DNA of 64,000 bases, taken from assembly GCF_047675955.1 (NCBI RefSeq), contig NC_132913.1, positions 72,411,236-72,475,235 of the forward strand. Direction: 5' to 3'. The stretch is from Chlorocebus sabaeus. Its lineage: Eukaryota; Chordata; Mammalia; Primates; Cercopithecidae. Below, piece after piece: positions 1-13,023 of this stretch. Under the pieces are notes generated by a model, which was given only the letters and a program-made list of their open reading frames with translations, ran no database searches and was not told the DNA's origin. Position numbers and translations under genes: made by a program. Within the stretch, counting starts at the first letter, position 1; each line of letters opens with the position of its first letter.

Positions 1-717
1 TATAGAATTGTGAAAACGAACTAATTACACATGCCTTTGGTACATCCAAAGATTTACTCAAACTATAGCCACTGCTACAACCAATAGCCCAATATTTAAA
101 GTTGCTGTTTCTCCTTCTACATATCTTGGATCAAATTTCTTTTTCTTGGTTTAATTCTGTTTCCACTAATTGTTTAGAATATGGTTACTAGCAATTTAGA
201 GATAATGATCACAGAGGAAGATAACTAAAACCTGTTGAAGATAATTTTATTGGCTCTATTTAGACCTGATGTCCATCTCCTGAACTAATTACTGCAGACT
301 GAGGAATAACTGACAAGACCTGCACAGCTAGGGGATGTGCAAAATAATGAGATAGAGCATCCTTTGAGAACTAGTTAAAGTTATGAAAGGTTACTATGGA
401 AAGCAAGAAGGAACTAGGAAAGATAAAGTACAAAAGGTGTCACTACAGACAATTGTTGCTTGCAAATTATCATGAACCTTATGTGGTATATCCACTGACA
501 GATACATTGTTGGGGCTCAGAAGAAAGCCCTGGATTCAAGCTATAGGTTTTTAAATTATGGGCAGATAGATGGCAATTAAAGACTTAAGTCTTTCTGTAC
601 TATATTTTATCATTTTTTTCAGTGAATTTTAGACTTCTTTGATTTTCCAACTTATATTTCTGTAGCCATTATAATTTAAAAATTAATTTGAAGAAATAAT
701 CAGTAATTAAGAAATGA
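1..717. other. Unassigned AT-rich DNA
   Basis: No gene, recognisable repeat or long reading frame was seen here. The sequence is AT-rich and of mixed composition. Confidence 0.4.
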
Positions 718-812
718 TACTGATTTCAATTCCTTTGGATATGTACTAACAGTGGCATTTCTGGATCATATGGTAATTATCTTATTATTTTGTTGTGGAA
801 CCTCCATCAAAG
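718..812 (-). mobile_element. Old L1 fragment, minus strand
   Basis: The stretch with ggatcatatggtaatt followed by a 'ttgtggaacctccat' motif matches the antisense of the L1 ORF2 3' region (the 'isolated ORF2 C-terminal' zone seen in many L1s). About 95 bp remain. No duplications are recognisable and the subfamily cannot be told. Confidence 0.55.
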
Positions 813-814
813 AA

Positions 815-841
815 TGTGTGTGCGTGTGTGTGTGTGTGTGT
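815..841. repeat. (TG)n microsatellite
   Basis: A 27-bp TG dinucleotide run with one C interruption, directly beside the L1 fragment. Confidence 0.85.
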
Positions 842-1430
842 ACCCACATTAAATAATATGTCTAACTATTACACATTTAAAGTATTTTCCTTATTATTTT
901 CATGGCACTGTGATTTTTAAAGTATCAGGCCATGTCCTGGCAATGAAACAGAAGAAAAGCATCATCCTGTACTGTGATCTGAAGAAAAAATGAAATAATT
1001 TCAAGAAATCATGTTTAAATTGAATGTATCTGGATCTTTGCTCAAATGCTGTTTAAGCTATTGTGAAGAAAAAAAGAAACTAAGAATAACCACCCACCTT
1101 TTATGAAATTCAGATCCTTAGTATGCATTTAAAAAAATAGAAAAACTGAAGTTTTACACTCAAACTACTTGACAAGTGCTTTTACTGTTAGGTCTAGTAC
1201 AATAAATGTTTGTTTCCTTTGAACCTAAATGACAAGGAGTGCCTTAGTACAATAACTTGTATGCTGTTTTAAAGCAAAGTTATATGGTCTTGAAACATTT
1301 ATACATCATTAGAATTAGCACAAGTAATGTTTGTTATACCAGGTTGGCAGAAAAAAAAGGATTTAGTACTGTAAATATACTAAACAATATAAGTGTTCTA
1401 GAAAAGGCACATTTTAATAAACAGAATGTA
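842..1430. other. Unassigned DNA
   Basis: AT-rich sequence with no feature that I can support. Confidence 0.4.
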
Positions 1431-1509
1431 TTAGGTTCTGTGCAAAAGTAATTGCGGTTTTTGCCATGAAAGTAATGGCCAAAACGGTAATTGCTTGTGC
1501 ACCAACCAA
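1431..1509. mobile_element. MADE1 (mariner-derived MITE)
   Basis: A roughly 79-bp element with near-complete terminal inverted repeats. It opens ttaggttctgtgcaaaagta and closes with its complement gcttgtgcaccaacc, with gcggtttttgccat and atggccaaaac in the inner arms. This is the MADE1 pattern, a non-autonomous derivative of the Hsmar1 mariner family, preceded by a TA dinucleotide as expected for mariner targets. The whole element can fold into one hairpin with a short loop (about 1468-1482). MADE1 copies are the known source of the miR-548 family. Nothing here proves processing, and arm mismatches show decay. Confidence 0.85.
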
Positions 1510-2236
1510 AATAGTGTCTGTATACCAAATAGTATCTTTCAAGTTAGCAATTATTCTAAACCTTCTGAATGAAAAAACAAAAATTCATTTTCCAAGAACC
1601 TTGTGAACAAAGAATATAAATAGTAACTCAAAGTTGATAGAAGAATTTGTTCCAAAAGTTCTTTCAACATGAAACTTCCCTTGGAGTTTTGCAGAGCATA
1701 CATGTGCAATGCCATGGTTTCTCTACTTATGATAAATAATCTCTTAATTCCTGCCAAGTCTCATTAATGTGCTTATACATCTAGCTTTCTTTCTTTACAT
1801 ATGCACTTTTATTTCTGTTTACATTTCCTTTTAATTGTCTTCTTTAGCCATTCTTTCTAGGACCATCAATTTTAAATAACTAATATAAAAGAAATGATAA
1901 AAACATTAACAAGAATAAATTGATTCATTTATTGACTTAAAGTACATAGCCATTATCCATGGACTATTAGCTAACAATTATTATACATATTTGCAAAATC
2001 AATTGTTTTCACAGAGTAACATCTTTCTTAATATTTTATCTGATAATTTGGTGAAATATACATTATTCTAACAATAATTATTTCTCGTTATTGTAGCATT
2101 TGCCTTTTAGTTTTTGTTGTTATTAAAGATTCAAGAGGAGACTGAGGAAAACTTGAAATGGTCGTATTATTCACTAATATGAAACTTTAAAGAAAAGAAT
2201 TGCATTATAAAACTTGGTAGCAGAGTGTTGAATTAG
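1510..2236. other. Unassigned AT-rich DNA
   Basis: No gene or repeat family was recognised. Confidence 0.4.
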
Positions 2237-2274
2237 AAAAAAAACAAAACAAACAAACAAACAAACAAAAAACA
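2237..2274. repeat. (CAAA)n simple repeat
   Basis: A run of CAAA tetranucleotides with A-rich edges, probably a degraded poly(A)-type tract. No parent element is clear. Confidence 0.8.
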
Positions 2275-2623
2275 GGTTTTGTGATATGACAGCCCACACT
2301 GGAGAAGGGTAAGCATTTTAGAAAGATTTTTTTTTTCCATACTGAGATATAAACAGGCTAACAAATGTTGAATATATAACATAAATATTTTAAGTATTTT
2401 AATTTTATTTTTCAAACAAATGTAATTCATGAATATCAGTCCCCATCAATTATTCTAGCTAGAGGAAGATGAGGGTTTTTTAAAAAAATTATTCTTTGCT
2501 TTCTAGATCTTCTTTATTATTTTCTAGTGTCTTATATGCTATAGTGTTTTGAACAGGATGCATAATACTGAGACCAATAGAAACTACTTATCTGTAAATA
2601 TCACTAGCATTGCTTTTCTTCTT

Positions 2624-2918
2624 TTTCTTTTTCTTTTTTTTTTTTTTGTTTTTGTTTTTGTTTGTGAGAAAGGGTCTCTCTCTGGTTACCCTGGAGTGCA
2701 GGCGTACAGTGATGTGATCCTAGTAGTTCAGTCGCAGCCTCCTGAGTAGCTAGGACTACCTGTGTGCACCACCACACCTAGATAATATGTATTTTTTTTG
2801 TAGAGGCAGGATCTTGCTGTGTTGCGCAGGCTGGTCTCAAACTCCTGTCCTTAAGCGATCCTCCCATCTCAGTCTTTCTAAGGACTGAGATTTAAGGCAA
2901 CAGCCACTGTGCCTGGCT
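2624..2918 (-). mobile_element. AluJ-like element, minus strand
   Basis: Reads as an antisense dimeric Alu: a T-rich head (the A tail), the gagaaagggtctctctctgg arm, the internal T-rich linker (about 2789-2799), and the terminus gccactgtgcctggct, which is the antisense of the Alu start. The right arm lacks part of the usual 'cactgcagcctccacctcctgg' zone. Many substitutions and few preserved CpGs point to the oldest Alu class (J). Confidence 0.8.
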
Positions 2919-3748
2919 AATAATTACTTCTTAATAATTAAAACTCAAATTAAAACAGAATAACATTATTGAGAAGGTGAAAATATCATGAAACATCTAC
3001 TTTTGGTTACACTATAAACCAATTATATTCTACTATGCCCCAATAAATAGCTATAGGAAATAATACAAAAGATTATAAACTGTTTAGGAAACAATAGCTA
3101 TTAGTTTAATATGTTACAGCCTAATGGGCCTATAAGAAAATATACCTATGCATATGCTGTATTGGACATTGATCTACTTTAATAGTTCCCTCTTCAAACA
3201 AAGTTTATGTAGGGAGAAAGTCCAGATAAAGTTAGTTTAGTTAAGTCCAGTTGTTAGATTTAGATATAACTAGGCCTGACTGCTAAATTGGTACATTGCT
3301 CCAAGAAAATTGATATGACTAGTAAATGACTCACTTCAGGAAATAAGAATCTAGGCCCTAGGAGTAAATCAGTAATTTAGCAACAAAGATTCTGGGAGAA
3401 ATGAGTATGTAAACAAAACTTCAAATAAATCATCAAAGCAAAACAAAACTATAAACTCTTAGCCACAAAGTACATAATGTTGGTACTGCCTAAGGAAAAA
3501 AAAGAGACACATTCCCTCCTATGTCACTGAAAACTAGCATTCAATATGGCCACTACAATGCAATTGCTGTCAATCGACACTAAAATAACAGTAGAGACCA
3601 GGAGAAGACTTAATTGTCCATTAAGAGACAACAGTGGAGTTTCTATTCTGGATGGAGGAGTGTATTGTCAAGGGAACAAAAGAGAAAGGGAAGAGTAGCA
3701 TATGAAAGGGAGAAGAAATGATGGGGAGGGAAAAAAAAGACGGGGGGG
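2919..3748. other. Unassigned AT-rich DNA
   Basis: No gene or recognised repeat. Confidence 0.4.
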
Positions 3749-3775
3749 GAGAGAGAGAGAGAGAGAGAGAGAGAG
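3749..3775. repeat. (GA)n microsatellite
   Basis: A pure GA run preceded by eight G residues. The surrounding 3,700-3,790 is a purine-rich strand. Confidence 0.85.
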
Positions 3776-4087
3776 GGGAAGAGGGAGAGAATAGTCTAGA
3801 AAGGAATAACGATGTTTAACGACTGTTGTACCTGCCAAGAGGAACCACACCTGTGGTAAGAGCCACAATAACAGATAATAGAGAAGTAGATTACCTCAAT
3901 GAGTTATACAGGAGAATAGCAGAAATACCTAGTAAAAAAGACATTTATTTTTTCTTTTCAGTGTGCACAAGTTCACCTGGGCATTCCTAATTTTTTTTTT
4001 TTTTCTTTATGGCTGGGGTAGAGTTGTGGTGAACTTAGTAGAAACTATAGATTTTGTATCAGCATGTTTTGGCTGCAGTGAGTTTGA
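3776..4087. other. Unassigned DNA
   Basis: Nothing seen except a poly(T) tract near 3,990-4,005. Confidence 0.4.
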
Positions 4088-4099
4088 GTGATTAAAGTT

Positions 4100-4575
4100 A
4101 CTCATATTCAAATTGTACACATAGGTGCAAAGCAGGTTCAGTGTGAGCTGCTTACCAACTTGAGTTCAGTGAAACAGAACACCTACATACAAGTTATAGG
4201 AAACAGATTCATTACTTACAGATGGGCATCAAGGGATACAAGAAGCCTAGGATTTGTGAACAGTTGGTCTCCATGGCTCAGAAAAGCCACCCAGAAGAGG
4301 AATGGAGCCCCACAGCAGCTAAGGGACCCTGCAAAGCAGCTGCTCTGGGTTTTGTAACCTGGGAAATTTTCCTACTAGGCTAAAGCGTTGAAGGACATCC
4401 TGTTCCTAGGAGGAACTAGAATAGTTCCAGCCAGTCTCTCCTTGTCTCAGGATGTTTCATTCCCACCACAATGTACGGTTATTCTTGAGAACTACAAAAC
4501 AGGAAAGAGGAAAAAACTGGGTTGGTCTAAGGCCACACAGAGAATTTTCCCATTACAGGAAATAAAGTTCTGAGA
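4100..4575. other. GC-richer block, possible LTR-type repeat, unclassified
   Basis: About 475 bp with clearly higher GC than its surroundings, including ccatggctcagaaaagccac and a final 'aaggccacacagag' zone. Composition, sharp edges and length suggest an old LTR or other interspersed repeat. The antisense reading has a TATA-like ttacaaaaccc near 4,346-4,356. I could not assign a family. An open frame at 4,088-4,357 has no recognisable domain and is treated as chance. Confidence 0.3.
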
Positions 4576-5257
4576 AGCATGAATTATACTTACTCCTGAA
4601 GAAAAATAATACTCATTCTCTATCATTGAATTTGGAATGGGAGATTTGTGGAATATGAGAATTGGCATAAACTAAGATTATTTATAAAAACTCCAAAATG
4701 ATTGTCTTACAAAGGACCTAAGTGATTGTGGTAATAGTTTGTCTATAGGCAGTTGTCAGCAAAGACCCCAAATAGCATTTTCTTTAATAGTGTGCTGAAC
4801 AGAAAACATTTATAAAATTTATGGTCACAATAGTTTCTTGTATTATTCTGGTTCTATATTTATATATTACCCAGAAAAGCTCGTTTACAGAGACAGTCAT
4901 ATTTTTGGCATAGAAAGTATGTATAAGAGTTTCATAAGATACTTTGAAATGGCTCCAAGTTGTTTCTGGAAAAAAAAAAAGGCATCCCAAATTATAAATT
5001 ATTCTCTCATGCATTTTGAGTTAAAATTACAAAAAATGTAAAAATAACATATGGTGAGTAAAATGACTTGCTTTCACAATCAAGAGAAAATGCTATGCTT
5101 CATTCTAAATCCATACATAAAATTATAAGATACTTGCAAGCAATACGCATATTTTTTTTCATCTTTGTGTTGCTCACAATGCCTAGCATGGTAACTTACT
5201 TGAATTAGAGGCTCCTTAAATGTGAGTCAGTTTTTTTTGCTGTCATTGATTTATGTC
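4576..5257. other. Unassigned AT-rich DNA
   Basis: No feature supported. Confidence 0.4.
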
Positions 5258-5752
5258 TTTCTCTCTTTCCATATGTATACATATATATACACATATATGA
5301 ACATAAGACACCATCAGAGACTTATATATATCTATGCAGAGAGAAAGACATATATATCCACACATATTCACATACATATATATGTGTGTAATATATCACC
5401 ACATATATATGTATGTGTGTATATATCTCCACACATATATGTATATGACAAATATTACATTTATATGTACATGACATATGCATAATATATGTTAATACAT
5501 ATAAATATATTACACTTATATGTATATGACATATACATATACATATAAATGTAATATGTAATACATTACATATACGTAATATATGTCATACACATATATC
5601 ACATCACACATATATGTATAATTACATATATACTGTATATATAATTATGTGTATGTATATACATATATGTGTTATATATATATATCTCCACACATGTATA
5701 TGTATACGTGTATGTGTGTGTGTGTGTGTGTATGTGTATGTCTGTGTGTGTA
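5258..5752. repeat. Compound AT/TATG/TG microsatellite array
   Basis: Nearly 500 bp built from interspersed tatata, catata, tatgta and tgtgtg units, ending in a TG-rich block (about 5,708-5,752). Many segments are self-complementary, such as tatatgtatatgacatatac. The open frames through it (5,222-5,485 and 5,614-5,829) translate into periodic Ile/Tyr/Met/Val runs and are artefacts of the repeat. Confidence 0.9.
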
Positions 5753-7568
5753 GCCAAAATGCAAATAATATGGAGGCCAGAAAGGTGTGGCTTATAATCT
5801 ATATATTTAAAAATTTAAAAGAAAACTGAGTGAAAAGAAATTCTAAAATAATAAGAACATTAGCATTGAGACTCAAATGATTTGAATGATTACAAAGTTA
5901 CAGGTCTGTATTATATGTTTTCTTCTCTTAACAAAACACACATCTGTGATTTTCTTGATAAGCCAAATGCTACATTGTTAAGAAAATAAATGATAAAAGA
6001 CTCTGATACTTTCTTATGTTCAAATCAATAATTCCCAGGGAGTGTACCATTGGAAACTAAAGCATGTGGAGCTATTTTTGTATATAGGGTAAAGAAAGGA
6101 AATACACAGAGGCAAATGTAGAACCCAAGAGAATAGGGATCACTTATTTCCCGTGTTACAGTAAATCAAACTATGTGGGCCAAGTCACTCCCCACAGAGT
6201 GTGTTTTAATTGGAATCATGTTAAAAGTGTACTTTGGGGATATTTAACATCTTAAAGATATGTAGTCTTCCTATTCATGAGCAAAAATGTGTTTGGTTTT
6301 AACGAAGCCCCTTTATCCCAACTCAATAATATTTTATATTTTTTAAAATATACTTTTGGACTTAGTATATTTAATATAATTTTAAGCATGCTGCCTATTT
6401 CAATAGCACACATAGCATATTTGATGCTTTTCTAGAACCATTTTTAGCATTCCCTTCTATGTTGGAAAAATAATATATTTTAGTAATTTTCTGTGTTAAG
6501 ATAATTTTCATGTTTTCCAAATTTAAATAAAATTTTTTTCAAATAAGGATATATTTACAATGTTAAATCTATATTTTAGAAAATTTAATGATGTGGGGAA
6601 GATAAAACTGAGAAATAATTTTAAAACTCTCTTCCAAACATTTAAAGACACTATGAATATTTGAGTTACCCATTTAATTGAAAATACATATTTATTTCCA
6701 TGGACATTTCTTGCTTTACACCTCTTTATGCAACAATATATTAACTTTTTGTGTAAACCTTGCCTTTATGTATGTGAATGTTTGAAATTAATCATTTTCA
6801 CCACTCAGTGCCACCACTTAAGAACTGTGGAGCTGATACTAAAGCAGAGGAAGTGAAACTGTCATGGGTTTAATTACTTAAGCAGAAATATCTGAGTTGA
6901 TAGTCTGACGTCTTGAAACCAGAGGTCTTTTAAAATAGATCTATATGATAAATGTCCAGGAAGAAAATACACCAGCTCAGATTTTAAGAAAATGATACAA
7001 ATAATTCCCAGGTTAATTTAGAGCTTTATCACTTGATGAGGTAATTGATGAATCTAGCAAAATGAAGTAGTGTGATATTAATCCTACTGGAAGAAGGCAC
7101 GATAATGTTAGAATAAATATTTTGAAAAGCACAACAAAAAGAAAACGTTTAAGCAAACATATTTCAAGTGTATGTTTTAATAAAACTCTAGAAGTTCTAA
7201 CAAAAATTGAAAGAGGACAGAGATGTTGGATATCATCTGAGAAGATGAATCAGATGACATACATAGACTGAGTATTCAGTATCTTATTCTTTTTACTTTT
7301 GTATATTTTTGAAAATTTCTAAGCAATACAAATAAATGCCTATCCCACTCCATTGGAAAGAAATATATTTACATTAATTAATGCAACCTCCTCTTAGATT
7401 TACCCCTTAAAAGTAAATGTGCAAAATAACTTTTTAGATGTATAAGAGTCATCTGAGTGAACTGGAAAATTTTCCAGCATAGAAAGCCCGTGTTTATATA
7501 TGTAGCTACTAAGCCTTAGCACACATTATTAAAGGAAACTCACCCTCTCAGAAACATCTTCTAAAATA
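5753..7568. other. Unassigned AT-rich DNA
   Basis: No gene or confident repeat. A stretch near 7,285-7,340 (cttttgtatatttttgaaa) is weakly reminiscent of an old L1M 3' end, but I do not call it. Confidence 0.4.
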
Positions 7569-7579
7569 TGAAGTTACTC

Positions 7580-7878
7580 AACCAGCCATGGTGGCTCACT
7601 CCTGTAATTTCAGCACTTTGGGAGGCCAAGGCAGGTGGATCACTTGAGGTCAAGAGTTCCAGACCAGCCTGGCCAACATGGTGAAACCCCGTCTCTACTA
7701 AAAAGTCAAACATTAGCTGGGCGTGGTGGCACACCCCTGTAATCCCAGCTACTCAGGAGGCTAAAACACGAGAATCGCTTGAACCCGGGAAGCAGAGGTT
7801 GCAGTGAGCCAAGATCATGCCAGTGTATTCCAGCCTGGGCAACAGAGCAAGACTCCATCTCAAAAAAAAAAAAAAAAA
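7580..7878 (+). mobile_element. AluS-type element, plus strand
   Basis: Complete dimeric Alu from ccagccatggtggctcact to an A17 tail. It has A and B box-like promoter sequence in the left arm, the aaaagtcaaacattagc linker and the cactccatctc-type right arm end. Diagnostic positions fit AluS. It is flanked by imperfect 11-bp duplications, tgaagttactc (7,569-7,579) and tgaggttactc (7,892-7,902), consistent with L1-mediated insertion. Confidence 0.92.
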
Positions 7879-7902
7879 GCAAAATAAATTGTGAGGTTAC
7901 TC

Positions 7903-9769
7903 TATTGGCATTATCAGAGATTATAAAATGACATCATGAATACAGGGGCTTTATTAAAATAGACATAATTCAAATATTTTTGTTCAAATGTTTTCTTTCA
8001 GTTGTGTTTTTCCAAAATACTTAATTCATGCAATGTTTTACAAAGAATATGTTGAAATATTCAACATATACTTGAATGTTGTTATTGTAACAAACTTAAA
8101 TTTTCTCTTTGACTATTATTTCTTAATCCTTAGAATCACTTATTAACAATTATTTGTTGCATCATGAGGTACTCTTCATTATTATCATTATGGTTGTCTA
8201 TATCTGGCTTAATTTGTCTACAATGAAAGTGTTTCATAGTACCAATTTTCTTTAATTTCAGTGGAGAAGTAATTTTTTCTTCTTATTATTATAGCATTAG
8301 TGATAATTTCTTGAGAATAAAAAGGAAAATGTTTCTTTATAAATAATTTGCATACATAAAAGGTGGGTTTGAAGATGGGACTGAATTTCATTATCCTACC
8401 TCTCTCTTCTCTTTACTTCTAAGGCTCAGAATAAAATATAAACACAAATTTATTGATGGCTGGGTAGGACTCTAGTACATTTTGAAGGAATACAGAGCTC
8501 AGCTCATGATGCATAAGCAAGACCTCCAGTAGCCTTTCCCTGGAAATCAAGATTGTGAGCTTTGTAGAACAGATTGTAAGTTGAAGTAACCAATCAGCCA
8601 CACACAGAGATGCTGGAATAGAGTGATAGAATGTCTGAACTTCTCTCAGACTTGCAAATCTTGTTAGTATTAATCACAGAAGGTGGAACAAAAGAGTATG
8701 TTACATACACATACGAAGCAGTGTGAAAAAGACTGGGACATAGATTTCTACCTTCAAGGCACAGTTTAAAAAGCCACTTCATAAAATGTGCTGCCATTGA
8801 AATAGCTAAGTCGCAAAATTTCTGTTTCTCTTTGGTAATTTTAATTTTTGATTCTCTATGCAATACCTTTAATTTGCATATATATGCCCATGGAGTTCAA
8901 AATCACCTATCTCCCATTGCCTAACCGCACCCCTCCCCACCATCATAACAGTATTCCACAAGGTTCTCTTGAGCCCTAGATAGTTTCCTGATTAATAATT
9001 CAAGTCACACTCCAGCATCCTTTCCAAAACACTTTCCCTTCACATGTGCCCTTGTCAACAACAGCAAATCGACAATTCATTGAATGGCTATCAGACCCAG
9101 GCAAATGTTCTGGGTACCTTGAAGAAGATGCTAAAAACAAACAAACGAACAAACAAACAACCCAAAACAAACAAAAAAATCAAATATTTGGCCCTCATGG
9201 AGTTTATGTCATTGTAGGAGGAGATAAGGAAAAGAGTCACTTTAGCAAAGAATTAAAGGAAGTGATAAAAGAAATCACTGGAATAGCTAATGATGGGCAC
9301 CCCAGGCAATTGTTCAAAGCTGTGGCATGACCACAGCAGCAGGGACAATGATGGTTGGGATAAAATGAAGGAGATAGAGAATAGTTGGAGAGAGATAATT
9401 AGTAATGTCTACTCAATTGCCATACTCTGTTTTACCTATCTAAATATTTGTTATACATGTCCCCTTTCCTAAATCTGTACAATCGTTCTACATAAACCTT
9501 CATCGTCTTTTGGTTATTACTGCTATTGTGTCTTTATTCTGAACCCAAGCCTTACTGCAATAAATCTTCCATTGGAAACTTGCTAGAGCCTTTTAAATTT
9601 AAAAATTTTAAATCAACATCCTTACTTGCTTCTATGGTTCTAGTGTTATTTTCCTAATCTACAAAAATGAAGGTAGAAGACACTTTCAAATAACTATATC
9701 TGACTAATAGAAATGTCATTTCAGAGAAAAACTTCAAGACTGCGTGTTATGGCCTCACCCTCTCTCTGC
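7903..9769. other. Unassigned DNA with an (AAAC)n tract
   Basis: No gene supported. An imperfect AAAC/CAAA run lies at about 9,134-9,178 inside an open frame (9,046-9,330) that has no recognisable domain. The flanking text is faintly like old MIR/L2 sequence, but not enough to call. Confidence 0.4.
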
Positions 9770-10262
9770 AACCCTCTTCTGCTGTTGCTCAAGCTGCTCC
9801 CCCTTTTCTCACTATGCTTCCGCCACTCTTTGTTGTTGTTGTTGTTGTTTTTCCAGGGCCTTAGACTTCCTCCTCATCTCTTCTTCCATCCTCAAGCATG
9901 GGATGTTCTTTTGCATCATTCCCTCTGTTGAATGGCTTCTTCGTGCTGTATTCTATTATTTTTTTTTTCAAAGCACTGTTTAAAAGGCCACGTACTAAAG
10001 ATATTTTCTCTGATTTCTTCTTCCTCTGTAATCTAAATTAGGTATATCCTATTTCTTTTCAGAACACATTGTGTTTCTGTCACACTACTCACTTACCAGA
10101 ATTTGTAATTTTGCATTTATTTTCATTTTCTAGTGTAAATGGCCACTAAAATATATGTCTTGAGGACACATTTTGTATATTTTCCTTACCCCTTTTTCTT
10201 CCAGAGCCTAACATAGTATATACATAAAGTGCTCAATAAAAAATTTGTTCAGGAATTACTGA
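9770..10262 (+). mobile_element. L2 3' end, plus strand
   Basis: Degraded but collinear with the 3' end of LINE2: a pyrimidine-rich part, then 'tctaaattaggta', 'aatttgtaattttgcatttatt', 'gtcttgaggaca', 'agagcctaacatagt', and the terminal aaagtgctcaataaaaaatt. A (GTT)n run at 9,831-9,848 is embedded. Heavily diverged, as expected for L2. Confidence 0.6.
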
Positions 10263-10500
10263 ATACTATATTACTAATAACATTTATTTCCTGATTACCT
10301 AATATGAGTAAGCAATGAGTCAGATACATACAGATATAGAAAACAATTGCACAAATCATATATTACAGTGCCAATTTTTTAATTCATAAATTGTAAAATT
10401 CTGATTTAGAATCTTAAAAATTGCCCTAAGTCATAAAATTAGTAAGATTTAGGTACTATTTGAAAGTAGAAGTCCTTTTCCTCACATTTCTCTGTCATTC
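10263..10500 (+). mobile_element. Possible MIR, plus strand
   Basis: The order of weak motifs (an 'attaccta..atgagt' zone, then ttgccctaagtcataaaatt followed by agtaagatttaggtact) follows the MIR core and 3' part ('aaggtcacacagctagtaag'). Divergence is high. Confidence 0.4.
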
Positions 10501-13010
10501 TCTAAAATCACATTTTTTTTTCTTTTCATGGGATTGTGAGGATTTGTATTGATACCAAAATTAATAGAAAAATTTAAAAACATACCTGTACTGTTTTTAA
10601 TAGTGTTCGTATTTGATTTCATGCTAGTGTATTGTCTTCTTAGTTCTGTTCAAAATTTAAAGTGCGTGAGGTCTCCTGGTTCCTCCCAGGAGACACATGT
10701 CACAGAAATCACCAGGAATCTCATGTAAATAACTAAGTTACCATTAAGATTTATTGGTATCCTTAGATTCCTACATATTGCTGACACTGACAACCTAGAG
10801 ACAGGCTGCCTCTCCTAAAAATGATGACATATTTCTTTGCTTTCAAAGCCCTTTTGGCTTATTTGACTGCAAAACTTTCCAAGACTTACTGGATATTGAC
10901 AGTCCACACTACTGTATTTTTCTAAAATATACACTTTACTTAGTCCATCTTGTTTCCTCTAAGAGATCACTGTGCTTCCTTTTCCAAAAAATAAATGAAA
11001 ATATTTACATTTATTAAAATGGAAAGTTTATTTTTATGTAATTCTGTTCTTTAAGCACTCTGTTTATCTTGTCTGAAAAGCCAATAATGGGCACTTTTGT
11101 TCCTTGTAGATTGATATATCCTTGTCATTAATGGCGTGGTTTTTTTCCTATGGGAAACAAAAGACATTTTAAACCTCCACTTTACAGCCTTCTTTTCTTG
11201 AATTTTCAGCTATACCACTACATTCACTTCTTTTACTCTTTATTTATTGAAGTTTTTTATCATTTTTAACATTTTACTCATCAGTCTTTTAACTATAAAA
11301 TGATTAGCTTTGTCAATGAAACCAGTTTATTATCACTTTTTATGTTAACTGTATTAAATGCCACAGTTTAAAATGTTTTAATATATGCAGCTTCATAAGT
11401 AATATCCAGGTCTGACTTGTATATTTAGGCATCTTTATTAAATTGAGGTGTAGCCTTTGTCCTCATCATGTTTCAGAGGGTTCTGTTTGATGGAAACATA
11501 CTTCCTCTGGGGAAACGGTTGCTCTAAAGAAGTTCTCTGAAAGAAAGCATAATGATAAAAAAAACTCATAGAATATGATGTCATTCTACATTACATGCTT
11601 CTTTTCGCTTGAAATGATTTGTCAGTCTTCAGATGTGGACGAATACTGACTTAGCTCCCAACATTCTTCAGGTATTCAAGCCTGTCTTCATGTGTGGATG
11701 CTTTGTCATGGTGGCAGAGTACCTGGCATAGATTCTTCCATGAGTGTTTACAACAGACCTAAAAAAGAATAAGATTAAGCATGGCAAGATTAAGGATGGC
11801 TAGGAATCAGGAAACACCAATGCATTGTGAACTAAGTTTTGGGAATGGATGCTTTCATCTATGAGAGTCACTGTCATCTCTACTTATCCTAGAATGTGCC
11901 TTAAGCTGACTGCAAGGAAAGGAGTGAGATATTAATCTCATCTCCCCCCTCAAAAAAATGGTGATAAAACTTTCTTATCTGATTGCCCATCTTGACCACT
12001 ATAATCTTTAATGCAGTAATTAGGCAGAATCCAACTAGTTGAAATAGCTATTGGTAAGAAGGCCAAGAATTGAAAGCCAAATCTTGAAGTTCTCAAGAGA
12101 TGCTTAATTACTCACAGGTGATGTTTCTAGGCAACCACTTCACCTTCTGATTCCACTGCTTCACCTAAGTGTGGTGCTCAGTTTGCTCTATTGTTACTGA
12201 ATGTTAAAAGAGATGGAGAAGTGCAGTATAAAGAACTTATTTTAAACCAGTAGAAAATAGAGATTTAGAAAAAGAGACTTTAAAATTCAATTCTCAATTG
12301 GAAGGTATGCAAGCACATTTTTAAAAACTTTTTCCCCATGGTTTAAGAAATTATTTTTAGTGAACAGAAATTTGAGATAAAATTTTAATAAGAATAGAAA
12401 GATTATTTGAAGGAAAGTTTTATGTTTGAAATATAAATGCTTTAAAGCTGATGCTCCAGAGAGCAGGATCAAAAGGCTGTGCCACTGGACAGACACAGTA
12501 GTTCTCACAGCTGCAGGCCTCTGCTATTTCAATAGAATTGTCAAGGACAACATCTCCTAAAAAATATTGCTCAAACATTCTGAAACAGAGTTACTATTCC
12601 TACATTGCCTTTAATTTGCAATCATCAGTTCTTGACCTTAGGTTTAGCACCTGGAAGTTTTCCTGCTAAGAACTTGTTATCTCTTGCTCGAACTATGAAT
12701 AATTTACCCATGCCTGTGCCCCTATTTGAATTTTATAGGCTACATAATGTTTCAATACAATCTCTGGGCTGTTTCAGCATGCCCTTTCACACACCAGCTT
12801 TCTATATTCTCATATCTGTAGGGGAATTAAAATTCATATTGATGCTGTTCTTTGAAGTGGCCTAGATGGAATGGGCTTCCCCAATATTTGATACCAAGAG
12901 GAAGGTCCATCCTCATGCTCTGCTGGGTTGATAACTGCCCTTGAATCCAACTCTAAAGCCCTTCCCTTAGGGATTTAGACTAGACAGTTGCTGTCCAAAG
13001 GTCAGAGAAT
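10501..13010. other. Unassigned DNA
   Basis: About 2.5 kb with no gene, RNA or recognisable transposon. Open frames at 12,287-12,508 (minus) and 12,605-12,865 (plus) have no domain signature. Confidence 0.4.
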
Positions 13011-13023
13011 ATAAAGATCAGTT

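Noticed and set aside
4088..4357. 89-codon plus-strand frame
   Set aside because: Coincides with a GC-richer, probable repeat block. No recognisable protein similarity.
5222..5829. Open frames with Ile/Tyr/Val/Cys periodicity
   Set aside because: They translate a microsatellite array and have no coding character.
9046..9330. 94-codon frame containing a Lys/Gln/Asn/Thr-rich run
   Set aside because: The run is an (AAAC)n simple repeat. No domain, splice context or conservation evidence.
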